A stretch of 64,000 bases of DNA from Thermoplasmata archaeon (GTDB lineage: Archaea > Thermoplasmatota > Thermoplasmata > Halarchaeoplasmatales > Halarchaeoplasmataceae), in contig PUNK01000004.1 of NCBI GenBank assembly GCA_003552585.1, forward strand, positions 1-64,000, given 5' to 3'. Shown here piece by piece: positions 1-8,130 of the stretch. Position numbers and translations under genes: made by a program. Each line of letters begins with the position of its first letter. The first letter of the stretch is position 1. Below the pieces are notes generated by a model. The model searched no databases. It was not told where the DNA came from and saw only the letters and a list, made by a program, of their open reading frames with translations.

Positions 1-379
1 GGTATATACCTTCCTCACCTTCTTCATATCCATCTATCATAAGTTCATCAGAGAACTCGGGATATCCCTCTGTTATATCGAATTGATGACCTTTCACGGA
101 TATCTCTGTCCTAGCAGGAAGAGGATTTACTTGTAGCCCTCTTTCAGAGAGGTGTCTAGATGTTACCTCGCCAGTTCGTACTAAAACGGATGTTTCATAC
201 CTGTGCAGTATATCTAAATCTTGTCTTTGTATCTCTTGCATATCTGAGATACTATCTATTCTTACCAAAATTATTTCTTCTTCTGCTCCAGCTGCAGATA
301 TAACAACACTTACAGCAAAAACAGAAATTAGCAACACGACTGTTAACATTACAGCCGCTATCTGTTCGTTTTTTTCCAT
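1..379 (-). CDS. secreted or membrane-anchored protein, N-terminal part (probable exported peptidase)
   Basis: This gene runs off the left edge; only about 126 N-terminal residues are visible, so it is missing from the ORF track. The ATG at 377-379 follows a strong GAGGAGG ribosome binding site. The product starts with MEKNEQIAAV and a hydrophobic segment at about residues 8-30 (signal peptide or anchor). The next part (EEEIILVRIDSISDMQEI and on) lines up with the mature N-terminus of the subtilisin-like protease at 28243-32070 (EDTIVKLRLDDVDEDVED). I therefore infer an exported protein, probably a peptidase, with a shared propeptide-like domain. The catalytic part lies outside the window, so the function is unproven. 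Track ORF 252..449 is an out-of-frame shadow of it. Confidence 0.7.
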   Translation of the reverse strand, partial: MEKNEQIAAVMLTVVLLISVFAVSVVISAAGAEEEIILVRIDSISDMQEIQRQDLDILHRYETSVLVRTGEVTSRHLSERGLQVNPLPARTEISVKGHQFDITEGYPEFSDELMIDGYEEGEEGIY

Positions 380-560
380 ATGATTTATCCTCCTCAAAGT
401 ATAGATTAATACTAACATAACAATATACACCCTTATAAATATTCCGCATACTACTACTCTATTTTCCTTTGATAGGCTTTGGCTGATTTCATCTTGATCA
501 TTTTAAAAAGGAATTTGGAGGGTAAATTTAATTACCACTACGATTGTAATCTAGTAAGCC

Positions 561-1643
561 ATGATCAAAAGATATTTCTCGAATAAATCAAAAAGAAGAT
601 TATTTGTTTTGCTCACTCTTATCATAACCATAATATTGATAGTCTTTTTTACTGCTTGCCATCTTGAAGAAGGCCAACAAAACGATTACAATAATTGGCA
701 AAATTATCCTTATATCATCCCGGGAAGTGATTTACTCTTTCCTGATATGGAAGGAAGTCCAGAAGATCCTGGTGAAGAAAAATGGATATCCCTTGCTTTT
801 AACTTAGAATTTCCTGAAAAGGATAAAGAGCCTCTCTATATAGTTCTACTTTATCACCCTGATTTCAAAAGTACATATATATTCGGTTATCAAGAACCAA
901 TATATGAAGAGAACATAAGGGGAGAAATGAATCTAGCAGATGACGAAATGGATATGCGTTTCAGTCATCAGGATATTTATGAAGATGATATAATCAGGGT
1001 TATAGAAGGAAAAGCATTCTCATATGAGCTTGAAGTCAGACTCCCGTATAAAGAAGGAGATTCAACTTCAGATATGATTACTCTATCCGTGACGTTGAAT
1101 TCAACAAAGCCCCCATCCACGATGTATGACGGAACTGTTTCTTTGAATAATCGTTATTATCAATTATTTGCATTGACAAACTGTGAAGTACAAGGGGATA
1201 TGATAATAGGCGATAATTCAATAAAGGTAGAAGGAGTTGGTTGGTTGGAACACCAGTGGGGACGTTTCGATATAGGTTTGGATTGGGATTGGTTTGCTTT
1301 TTGGAATGAAGGTGAGATAGAATTAAAGATAGTTGATTTACATTCTTCACAAGATAACCTAGGTTATATTATGTTTGTTGATTCGGAAGGAAAAATAAAA
1401 ACGATCGATGATGTATCCATTAATGTAAATTCTACTTATCAAGGATTTGGTAAAACATGGGAGATAACCTCTTCAACCTATGACTTATATCTCCAAATTT
1501 CATCTGAAGAAGACATGATAGTTTATAGTGACGGGTATTTAGTTGGCTTTGGGAGCATAGAAGGGAATATATTCGATATTGAGGTGGATACACTAACCTA
1601 TATTGAATCAACATTGCGTGACCGATATATCCCTATACCATAA
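561..1643 (+). CDS. CrtC/AttH-type lipocalin-like lipoprotein
   Basis: A 360-residue exported protein. Residues 1-34 form a basic N-terminus and hydrophobic stretch ending in FFTAC, a lipobox-like site, so it is probably lipid-anchored outside the membrane. The central GVGWLEHQWGRFD followed by LDWDWFAFW is the hallmark of the AttH/CrtC (carotenoid 1,2-hydratase-like) superfamily, which folds as two lipocalin-like barrels and often acts on or carries hydrophobic molecules. It stands alone between a divergent secreted protein and gcvPA, and no carotenoid genes are nearby. I can support the fold and the location but not a substrate. Hydratase activity should not be assumed. Confidence 0.65.
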   Translation: MIKRYFSNKSKRRLFVLLTLIITIILIVFFTACHLEEGQQNDYNNWQNYPYIIPGSDLLFPDMEGSPEDPGEEKWISLAFNLEFPEKDKEPLYIVLLYHPDFKSTYIFGYQEPIYEENIRGEMNLADDEMDMRFSHQDIYEDDIIRVIEGKAFSYELEVRLPYKEGDSTSDMITLSVTLNSTKPPSTMYDGTVSLNNRYYQLFALTNCEVQGDMIIGDNSIKVEGVGWLEHQWGRFDIGLDWDWFAFWNEGEIELKIVDLHSSQDNLGYIMFVDSEGKIKTIDDVSINVNSTYQGFGKTWEITSSTYDLYLQISSEEDMIVYSDGYLVGFGSIEGNIFDIEVDTLTYIESTLRDRYIPIP

Positions 1644-1763
1644 ATCTACGGTGTATACTTGATTTCACTTATTGAAACCAGAAAGAACGACGGCAAGGAT
1701 ATGGTAAAAAATATCGGACAAAAACTTCATTGTTCTCCCTATTTTACTAGATAATCCTAACCT

Positions 1764-3167
1764 TTGCCTGCAAAAACCTTTTTACATCCATATAAATCCC
1801 CTTTTGGTGTGTCAATGGAAGAAACGAAAGAAATGCTCGATCATCTTGGGATAGCTGGAGTGGAAGAACTGTTTAAAGATATACCTGATAAAATCAGATC
1901 AGAATTAAAACTCGAAGAGGGATTGACAGAGATGGAAGTGATGAACAGGGTAAAGGATATTTTGAAAGAAAATAGATCATTGAGCGAGTTTTCAAATTTT
2001 ATGGGCGGAGGTATATATCGACACTACGTTCCGACAGCGGTCAATGAAGTCGTGAGCAGATCAGAATTTTACTCATCCTATACCCCTTACCAGCCTGAGA
2101 TAAGCCAGGGCATGCTGCAGGCTCTCTTTGAATACCAGAGTCTGATTTGTGAATTGACCGGTATGGAAGCAGCTAACACGAGCATGTATGATTATCCCAC
2201 AGCTTTGGCCGAAGCAATCCTCATGTCTGATAGGATCAATCGTAGAAAAAAACATAGATTTTTGGTACCTGAAAACATCCACTGGGAGATCGAGCCAGTT
2301 CTAAAAAACTATCTCAGAGGGACGGATATAATTCTAGAATGGGTCAAGTACGATAAAACAACAGGACAGATAGACAAGGAGGATTTAAAACGCAAGGCGG
2401 GTGACGATATGCTAGGTTTCTTCGTAAGCTCACCGAACGTTTTTGGAGTCTTGGAAGAAGATACTAAATTCTATTCTGATATCAAAGATGAAACGGGTTC
2501 CGTTATGGTGGCAGGTTGCGATCCCTTATCACTAACGCTTTTGCAGCCTCCTTCGGAATGGGGTGCTGATATCGTGGTTGGTGATAGCCAGCCCTTCGGC
2601 ATACCTCCATCATTTGGCGGTCCTACCGTCGGAATTTTTGCATGTAAAGGCAGATACATTAGAAGGATGCCTGGAAGGATGATAGGAGAAACCGTTGATA
2701 AAGACGATGAAAGAGCTTATTGTATGTTGCTCCAAACTAGAGAACAACATATAAGGAGAGATAGAGCCACATCGAACATATGTACAAACCAATCTCTTAT
2801 GGCTCTAGCCTCAGCAGTTCATATGTTCGTAAAAGGAGGAAAGGGACTAGAAAAGATCGCTAAGAAAAACTACGATAATGCTCATCGATTAGCTTCTCTG
2901 ATCGAGGATATAGATGGATACTCGTCACCTTCTTTTGATAGTGAATTTTTCAATGAATTCCTAATCGGTAATCAAAAGATGATCGATCTTAAGGAATTCA
3001 AAGAGAGGTGTAAAAATAACGATATACTCCCAGGTATACCCTTAGGTAGTTGGACTGAAAGTAAGTTCAAAGAATTGCCCCCAAGTCTTTTGATAGCTGT
3101 AACCGAGATGAACGATGCTGAGGATATGGAAGTTCTAGTGAATACTCTTCAGGAGGTGAAAGAATGA
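1764..3167 (+). CDS. gcvPA: glycine dehydrogenase (decarboxylating) subunit 1
   Basis: N-terminal half of the split P-protein of the glycine cleavage system. With GcvPB it decarboxylates glycine and passes the aminomethyl group to H-protein lipoamide, in the cytoplasm. The 467-residue length is normal. The family features are clear: EMLDHLGIAGVEELFKDIP near the N-terminus, the glycine-rich FMGGGIYRHYVPTAV, then SSYTPYQPEISQGMLQALFEYQS. The start in the track is a TTG with no evident ribosome binding site. It overlaps gcvPB by 4 nt (ATGA) and begins a four-gene run with gcvPB, mobB and cgi121. H-, T- and L-proteins are not in the window. Confidence 0.93.
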   Translation: MPAKTFLHPYKSPFGVSMEETKEMLDHLGIAGVEELFKDIPDKIRSELKLEEGLTEMEVMNRVKDILKENRSLSEFSNFMGGGIYRHYVPTAVNEVVSRSEFYSSYTPYQPEISQGMLQALFEYQSLICELTGMEAANTSMYDYPTALAEAILMSDRINRRKKHRFLVPENIHWEIEPVLKNYLRGTDIILEWVKYDKTTGQIDKEDLKRKAGDDMLGFFVSSPNVFGVLEEDTKFYSDIKDETGSVMVAGCDPLSLTLLQPPSEWGADIVVGDSQPFGIPPSFGGPTVGIFACKGRYIRRMPGRMIGETVDKDDERAYCMLLQTREQHIRRDRATSNICTNQSLMALASAVHMFVKGGKGLEKIAKKNYDNAHRLASLIEDIDGYSSPSFDSEFFNEFLIGNQKMIDLKEFKERCKNNDILPGIPLGSWTESKFKELPPSLLIAVTEMNDAEDMEVLVNTLQEVKE

Positions 3168-4606
3168 ATCCTGAGTTTAGACAAGCGCTGTATGAAACCC
3201 ATCTTTTGATCGAAGAGCATGCGAAGGATAGGGAGATAGAAGACAATCCTCTTCCTGAATCTATTGCTAGAAAGGAGGCCCCCAGAATACCTGATGTTCC
3301 CGAACATGAAGTTGTTCGGCATTATCTTCGCCTGTCTCAGATGAACTACGGTGTTGATACTGGATTCTATCCTCTCGGTTCATGTACCATGAAGTACAAT
3401 CCAAAGTACAGCGAAGCTTTGTGTAGGGAAAGGGATGCTTTAGATCTGCACCCCTATCAACCTGAGGATACAGTACAGGGTACACTAAGGATCATGTATG
3501 AATTACAGGAGATGTTAGCAGAGATAGGGGGGATGGACTCCGTAAGTCTTCAACCAGCCGCCGGTGCGCAAGGAGAGTTCACGGGCTTGGCCATAGTACA
3601 TGGATACTATAAAAATAATAACGAGGAAAGAGATGAAGTGGTTTTACCAGATACGTCCCACGGAACAAACCCGGCTAGTGCAGCGATGCTAGGATATAAA
3701 ACGATAGAGATACCCAGTAAAGAGGGGTGTGTAGACCTAAAAGCACTCAGAGAGGCAGTGGGAGAAAATACTGCTGCCTTCATGCTCACAAATCCCAACA
3801 CCCTAGGTCTTTTTGAGGAAGATGTGCTAGAGATAGCAGATATAGTACATGGATCTGGTGCATTGCTATATTATGATGGAGCTAATCTTAACGCGATCAT
3901 GGGTAAAACAGATCCGGGAAAGATGAATTTCGATATAATGCACTTTAATCTTCACAAAACCTTCAGCACCCCTCATGGGGGCGGTGGACCTGGATCAGGC
4001 CCAGTTGGTGTTGTGGAAGATTTGAAGAGCTATCTCCCCGTCCCTCTTGTAAAAAAGGAGGGGGATAAATTCATCCTTGATTACTCGTTGGAAAATAGCA
4101 TAGGAAGAGTCAAGGGATTCTACGGAAATTGGATGGTACTTCTTAGAGCTTATGCCTATATCCTTGAAAGGGGTAGAGAGGGACTGACACAGGTTTCCGA
4201 GAGGGCTGTTCTCAACTCCAATTACCTCAGAAAAAAGCTAGAGGGAACCCTAGAACTTCCTTATAAGCCTTTAAGAAAGCACGAATTCGTCCTTTCTGGA
4301 CAGAAGCTAAAAAAAGAGGGGTTGAGAACTATGGATCTCGCTAAACGCTTGCTGGATTATGGGTACCATGCTCCCACCATCTACTTCCCACTGATAGTTG
4401 ATGAAGCGCTTATGGTTGAACCCACAGAAACCGAACGAAAAGAAACTTTGGATGAATTCGCAGCTATAATCGAAAAAATAATGAATGAGAATCCGGAGAC
4501 GGTGAAAAATGCACCTCATAACACCGCTGTTGGAAGGGTCGATGAAACTAGGGCGGCAAAGAAACCGATAGCTAGTTATAAGATGAGGGAAGGAGATGAA
4601 AAATAA
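3164..4606 (+). CDS. gcvPB: glycine dehydrogenase (decarboxylating) subunit 2
   Basis: C-terminal, PLP-binding half of the split glycine decarboxylase, 480 residues. The cofactor lysine lies in HFNLHKTFSTPHGGGGPGSG. Other family blocks are YPLGSCTMKYNPK, LQPAAGAQGEFTGL and DTSHGTNPASAAM. An AGGAGG ribosome binding site lies inside the end of gcvPA. The gene overlaps gcvPA by 4 nt and mobB by 11 nt, so the three are probably translationally coupled. With GcvPA it forms the heterotetrameric P-protein that makes CO2 and a one-carbon unit from glycine. Confidence 0.95.
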   Translation: MNPEFRQALYETHLLIEEHAKDREIEDNPLPESIARKEAPRIPDVPEHEVVRHYLRLSQMNYGVDTGFYPLGSCTMKYNPKYSEALCRERDALDLHPYQPEDTVQGTLRIMYELQEMLAEIGGMDSVSLQPAAGAQGEFTGLAIVHGYYKNNNEERDEVVLPDTSHGTNPASAAMLGYKTIEIPSKEGCVDLKALREAVGENTAAFMLTNPNTLGLFEEDVLEIADIVHGSGALLYYDGANLNAIMGKTDPGKMNFDIMHFNLHKTFSTPHGGGGPGSGPVGVVEDLKSYLPVPLVKKEGDKFILDYSLENSIGRVKGFYGNWMVLLRAYAYILERGREGLTQVSERAVLNSNYLRKKLEGTLELPYKPLRKHEFVLSGQKLKKEGLRTMDLAKRLLDYGYHAPTIYFPLIVDEALMVEPTETERKETLDEFAAIIEKIMNENPETVKNAPHNTAVGRVDETRAAKKPIASYKMREGDEK

Positions 4607-5282
4607 AATCCCATCGTTTGCAGTAACAGGAAAGAAAGATTCTGGAAAAACCACAGTAGTTGAGAGACTTATAAAGGAGCTCGTAGAGAAAGGATATAAA
4701 GTGGCTAGCGTGAAGCATACCCGGGGAGATCATTCGATGGACCGCTCCGATACCGACACATGGAGGCATGGACGGTCTGGAGCGGGTTTAGTTGTTTTCT
4801 CCAGCCCCATAGAAACTACGCTGAAAATAAACAAAAGGCACGACGCATCTAGTATACTAGAATTGGTCAACCGTCTGGGTGAGTACGACGTCGTGATCAT
4901 CGAGGGGATGAAAGATGAAGATCTACCGTCACTAGACACCTCCAAAATAGAGGAAAGTGATTCGGATGAGATATTAGAAAAAGTTCAAGACGATATCGAG
5001 CTCTCAATATTACTCAACAAACTTCCGAACAAAAACTGTGGAAGATGCGGATACGAAACCTGTGATGAATTCGCTAGAGATGTAATAAAAGGATTAAAAA
5101 AGGTAGAGGAGTGTGTGGAACGTGCCGATGACTCTTTGATTATTGAAATCGATGGAAAAAAAATCGAACTCAGTAGATTTCCGTCTCGGATATTGAAGGG
5201 AGGTATATCTGGTATGCTAAATTCACTCAAAGATGTCGACGATCCCAAAGATGTGCATATCCTAATGAAGTTGGAGGATTGA
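4596..5282 (+). CDS. mobB: MobB-like GTPase with C-terminal [4Fe-4S] motif
   Basis: 228 residues. The N-terminal part (about 1-115) is a P-loop domain of the MobB family (molybdopterin-guanine dinucleotide synthesis): Walker A GKKDSGKTT, VASVKHTRGDH and VVIIEGMK. The C-terminal part carries NCGRCGYETCDEFARD, the pattern of the four-cysteine FeS domain found in archaeal and anaerobe proteins. The fusion suggests delivery of a molybdenum or tungsten pterin to an iron-sulfur enzyme. It overlaps gcvPB by 11 nt and directly precedes cgi121. No other Moco gene is nearby, so the pathway role is from family knowledge. Confidence 0.8.
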   Translation: MKNKIPSFAVTGKKDSGKTTVVERLIKELVEKGYKVASVKHTRGDHSMDRSDTDTWRHGRSGAGLVVFSSPIETTLKINKRHDASSILELVNRLGEYDVVIIEGMKDEDLPSLDTSKIEESDSDEILEKVQDDIELSILLNKLPNKNCGRCGYETCDEFARDVIKGLKKVEECVERADDSLIIEIDGKKIELSRFPSRILKGGISGMLNSLKDVDDPKDVHILMKLED

Positions 5283-5284
5283 TC

Positions 5285-5761
5285 ATGGTCGAGGTTATAG
5301 GCGCTAAAATTCCAAAACCACTTTCCTCAGATTCGATTTTGGATGAAGTAGATAAGTACCGTAAAGAAAGAGATGTCTTTGTGCAGGTTTTTGATCATGA
5401 AAAAATTGTTGGTAAAGAACATCTGCAATGGGCTTATGATAAAGCGGTTTACTGCTTCAATGAAGGGGTGAACCGTTCAAAATCTCTTGAAATCGAAACT
5501 TTACTTTGGTCCTCGGGTAAATGGCAGATAAAGAATGCGATCAAAAAGATGGGGATCAAAGATCATTCGAAGAACGCTGTAGTTATCCTTGACAGCGATC
5601 CTAAAGATTTTCTTAATTTCATGGACTGGGAAAGAGAGGATCGTGTGCTAAAACCTTCCTTAAAAAAACTGAAAAAGATGGGGATCACCGATGTTGAGAT
5701 TGAATCAACTGACAAACCTTATGATCTGATATTTGAAAAGATGGCAACAGCTGTATTATAG
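5285..5761 (+). CDS. cgi121: KEOPS complex subunit Cgi121
   Basis: A protein of about 158 residues matching archaeal Cgi121, the KEOPS/EKC subunit that binds the tRNA 3' end and helps Bud32-Kae1 make t6A37 in ANN-decoding tRNAs. Family features are GKEHLQWAYDKAVYCFNEG, NRSKSLEIETLLWSSGKWQI and AIKKMGIK. I chose the ATG at 5285 because a GGAGG lies 7 nt upstream; the track's TTG at 5279 is too close to that site. It is the last gene of the gcvPA-gcvPB-mobB run. Bud32 and Kae1 are not in the window. Confidence 0.85.
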   Translation: MVEVIGAKIPKPLSSDSILDEVDKYRKERDVFVQVFDHEKIVGKEHLQWAYDKAVYCFNEGVNRSKSLEIETLLWSSGKWQIKNAIKKMGIKDHSKNAVVILDSDPKDFLNFMDWEREDRVLKPSLKKLKKMGITDVEIESTDKPYDLIFEKMATAVL

Positions 5762-5780
5762 AAAAGGAAAGGGTTGGGGT

Positions 5781-5799
5781 GAGTCTATTTTAAAGACTC
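5781..5799. terminator. hairpin between convergent cgi121 and fbp
   Basis: GAGTCT-ATTTTAA-AGACTC is a perfect 6-bp inverted repeat with a 7-nt loop, flanked by GGT and ACC that can lengthen the stem. It spans the stop codon of the minus-strand fbp gene and lies 20 nt after cgi121, which fits a bidirectional 3'-end structure. There is no T-run, so the terminator role is inferred from position. Confidence 0.4.
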
Positions 5800-6888
5800 G
5801 AACCTGTCTTCAAACTCTTTCATGACTCCTGGAAGTGTTGTGTATTCCATATCCTCCATAGGAAGCCTGTGAGGTTCGAAGGGGCCATGACGCCTCATAT
5901 AATCTGCTATCTTGGCAGATTCTTCCCTAACAGGGTCAAAGGCAGGATCATCAAATAAGTCAGCTGCATCCCCAAGAGAACCGTTTTTCAATTGGAATCC
6001 TAGTGCATTTACCCTGGGAGGACCATCGAAACGCGTGCAGACTGAATTCTTTATCGAAACTGGCATCATCGGTCCATTGTGACTACCTCTCATCCATCCT
6101 GAGACCAAAAAAGGATGAGCAAATGGTTCTAGGACTTCTCCCAATGCAGGTAAGCCAGATTGTGAACGGACAATGGCTACAGGATCATCTTTTCCTACGT
6201 ATTCTCCTGCTATCTGGTATAGTTTCTCAGTGCTCACTGCTGCAACTGGTTCGTCTCCAGGAAGTTTGCCCTCCTTTGGATAAACTCTTTTGATAACAAA
6301 ACGACTTTTAGCACCTATCAGTGCAAGGATATCATACATCTCCTCAGGAGAGTCCATGAATATTCTCTTGGATTCCTTGATATCCCATATCTCAAATCTA
6401 AATCCTTGATGGATTGAGGGGTCGATAACTAAACCAGCAGTATTGAACGGGTCTGCAAATATTTTGAAGATAGGTAGGTTGAATGCTCCAGGTTCGGTTT
6501 TGTCCATCAGAAATGCAACGAATGGTTCGGCCTTTCTAGGTGTAAATTCCATTTCTGCTATGCCTGGACCCATACCCCTCACGTTACCCGAGAAGGCATC
6601 TGACAAAAGGTCTTGACCAGCCCCATAAAGGCCTAGTTTCTCAGCTTTATCGGTAGCTTCTTTAAAGGTATCCCATGCTAAAGCGTGTACCTCCTCTGAA
6701 TCCTCACCTTCTTCATGGGTCATTATCAGTTCAAGATCGTCTCCACAATGGGTCACATGGTAATCCGTAAGGATGTCTTTTCCCTTCAAGTTATCCTCAG
6801 CAACTTTCATCAGTTCAGGATGAACCGTGGAGTGTCCTGGGAATCCGCCTACATCCGCCTTTATTATACTCACAGTTACTTTGCTCAT
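5785..6888 (-). CDS. fbp: fructose-1,6-bisphosphate aldolase/phosphatase (class V)
   Basis: Bifunctional gluconeogenic enzyme of archaea. It condenses dihydroxyacetone phosphate with glyceraldehyde 3-phosphate and dephosphorylates the product to fructose 6-phosphate. Family blocks run the whole length: VTVSIIKADVGGFPGHSTVHP at the N-terminus (metal and phosphate site), AGQDLLSDAFSGNVRGMGPG, MDKTEPGAFNLP, VGKDDPVAIVR, GWMRGSHNGPMMP and DYMRRHGPFEPHRLP. I start at the ATG at 6886-6888 (MSKVTVS), where family members begin; the track start adds 11 unlikely residues. Length is about 367. It probably shares a transcript with dcd, 46 nt upstream. Confidence 0.95.
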   Translation of the reverse strand: MSKVTVSIIKADVGGFPGHSTVHPELMKVAEDNLKGKDILTDYHVTHCGDDLELIMTHEEGEDSEEVHALAWDTFKEATDKAEKLGLYGAGQDLLSDAFSGNVRGMGPGIAEMEFTPRKAEPFVAFLMDKTEPGAFNLPIFKIFADPFNTAGLVIDPSIHQGFRFEIWDIKESKRIFMDSPEEMYDILALIGAKSRFVIKRVYPKEGKLPGDEPVAAVSTEKLYQIAGEYVGKDDPVAIVRSQSGLPALGEVLEPFAHPFLVSGWMRGSHNGPMMPVSIKNSVCTRFDGPPRVNALGFQLKNGSLGDAADLFDDPAFDPVREESAKIADYMRRHGPFEPHRLPMEDMEYTTLPGVMKEFEDRFESLK

Positions 6889-6934
6889 TATATCCCGTGG
6901 GAAGAGAATCAATGGTTGCATAAAAGTCTATCGA

Positions 6935-7408
6935 TTATTCTTTACCGAGGTTTATACCTCTCTGTCCTTGGTAATTACCTGAACGGACATCATACGTCTT
7001 TTTAGCATCTTCATCCATAAGATGAAAAACTACCTGAGCAAAGGTATCCCCAATGGGAAGCTCAACTTCTTTGTGTGTATTGAAAGCACTCAAAGTAAGA
7101 TCTCCCTCGAATCCTGCATCTATCATGCCAAACGAAGGGATTATTCCTCTTCTTGCCCATGTAGTACGGATCCATATCTGTCCGGCTATATCAGGTGGAA
7201 ATTTGAAATATTCATCCGTAGAAACTGCAAACCAAGTGCTCACTGGTATAACTGCAACGCCCTCTTTTTCCGGTTTCCTTCCTTCAACAGATACTTCTGC
7301 CACTGTTACATCATATCCATTTGGAGTAAAGTTTTCTTCTTCGAAATTTTCTATAGACAGATAACCCTGTTCAATTAAACGTTTGAGTTTACCGTCACTC
7401 AATATCAT
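6935..7408 (-). CDS. dcd: dCTP deaminase
   Basis: 157 residues of the dCTP deaminase/dUTPase superfamily, which convert dCTP to dUTP (sometimes on to dUMP) for dTTP synthesis. The signature RTTWARRGIIPSFGMIDAGF with the catalytic Glu in GFEGDLTL is present, as are the N-terminal MILSDGKLKRLIEQGYL and the C-terminal YQGQRGI flap. It is shorter than many bacterial Dcd proteins (about 175-195), as is common in archaea. It precedes fbp on the minus strand and diverges from the HEAT-repeat gene. Confidence 0.92.
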   Translation of the reverse strand: MILSDGKLKRLIEQGYLSIENFEEENFTPNGYDVTVAEVSVEGRKPEKEGVAVIPVSTWFAVSTDEYFKFPPDIAGQIWIRTTWARRGIIPSFGMIDAGFEGDLTLSAFNTHKEVELPIGDTFAQVVFHLMDEDAKKTYDVRSGNYQGQRGINLGKE

Positions 7409-7485
7409 GGTACCACCATTATGTCATGTTAATAAGCTATAAAGATTTAACCGGTACATTTTTTATACAAATGTATATTTAGATA

Positions 7486-8049
7486 ATGAGTAAAACAGGT
7501 GTTAATATTAAAGATAAAAAAGATAAAAAGGAAGAAATAGAAAGACACCTTTATTTACTAAAATACGGCGATTTGGATATGAAAAAACACGCTGTAGAAT
7601 GTTTGATTAAGATAGGAGATGAAGAAACAAAAAATAATCTGTTTGATCTTCATGAAAATGTCAAGGACAGCTTAACCAGAGGCCTTGCCTTTTGGGCAAT
7701 TAGTGAATTATCAGGAAAGAACGGAATAGAAGAGCTATTTAAAATTGTAAAATCGGAAGAACAAGGTGAATTAATTAAAATAGGTGCTGTCAGGTCTATA
7801 GGGATTTTAAACAAAAAAGATACCATCACAATATTAAAGGAGATAGCTCTAAAAAACGACTCAAAGTCAATAAGAATTTGCGCAGCATATTGTTTATCTC
7901 GTTTTGCAGACGACGACATTTCAGAATACTTTATAGAAAAGCTCAACAGTAGAAACCCATTTTACAGAATCCATGCCGCTGAGGCTTTAGGAGAGATCAA
8001 AAATGCGGAATGTATAAAACAGTTGACTGACTTACTAAGAGAAGACTAG
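7486..8049 (+). CDS. HEAT-repeat protein, 5' part of a gene broken by an in-frame TAG
   Basis: 187 residues of PBS-lyase-type HEAT repeats (helical units such as KKHAVECLIKIGDEET and IRICAAYCLSRFADDD). The frame stops at TAG 8047-8049 in LLRED-TAG-NEIVREVAAETL. Beyond the stop the same frame continues with perfect HEAT repeats to 8955, so this is one gene of 489 codons split by one nonsense codon, with no frameshift. A TATA-like ATTTTTTATAC lies about 25 nt before the ATG. Such proteins are protein-interaction scaffolds. Nothing here identifies a partner. Confidence 0.75.
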   Translation: MSKTGVNIKDKKDKKEEIERHLYLLKYGDLDMKKHAVECLIKIGDEETKNNLFDLHENVKDSLTRGLAFWAISELSGKNGIEELFKIVKSEEQGELIKIGAVRSIGILNKKDTITILKEIALKNDSKSIRICAAYCLSRFADDDISEYFIEKLNSRNPFYRIHAAEALGEIKNAECIKQLTDLLRED

Positions 8050-8130
8050 AATGAAATCGTAAGGGAAGTTGCTGCAGAAACTTTAGGCAAAATAAAAAGA
8101 CGAAAAGCGGTACCCTATTTAATTGATGCG

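Noticed and set aside
252-449. Track ORF of 65 residues at the left edge
   Set aside because: It is an out-of-frame shadow of the partial secreted-protein gene at 1-379, which has a ribosome binding site and a signal peptide.
8047-8049. TAG as pyrrolysine codon in the HEAT gene
   Set aside because: Several intact genes in the window end in TAG, no pyl gene is seen, and HEAT repeats have no known need for pyrrolysine. It was kept only as a broken-gene finding.
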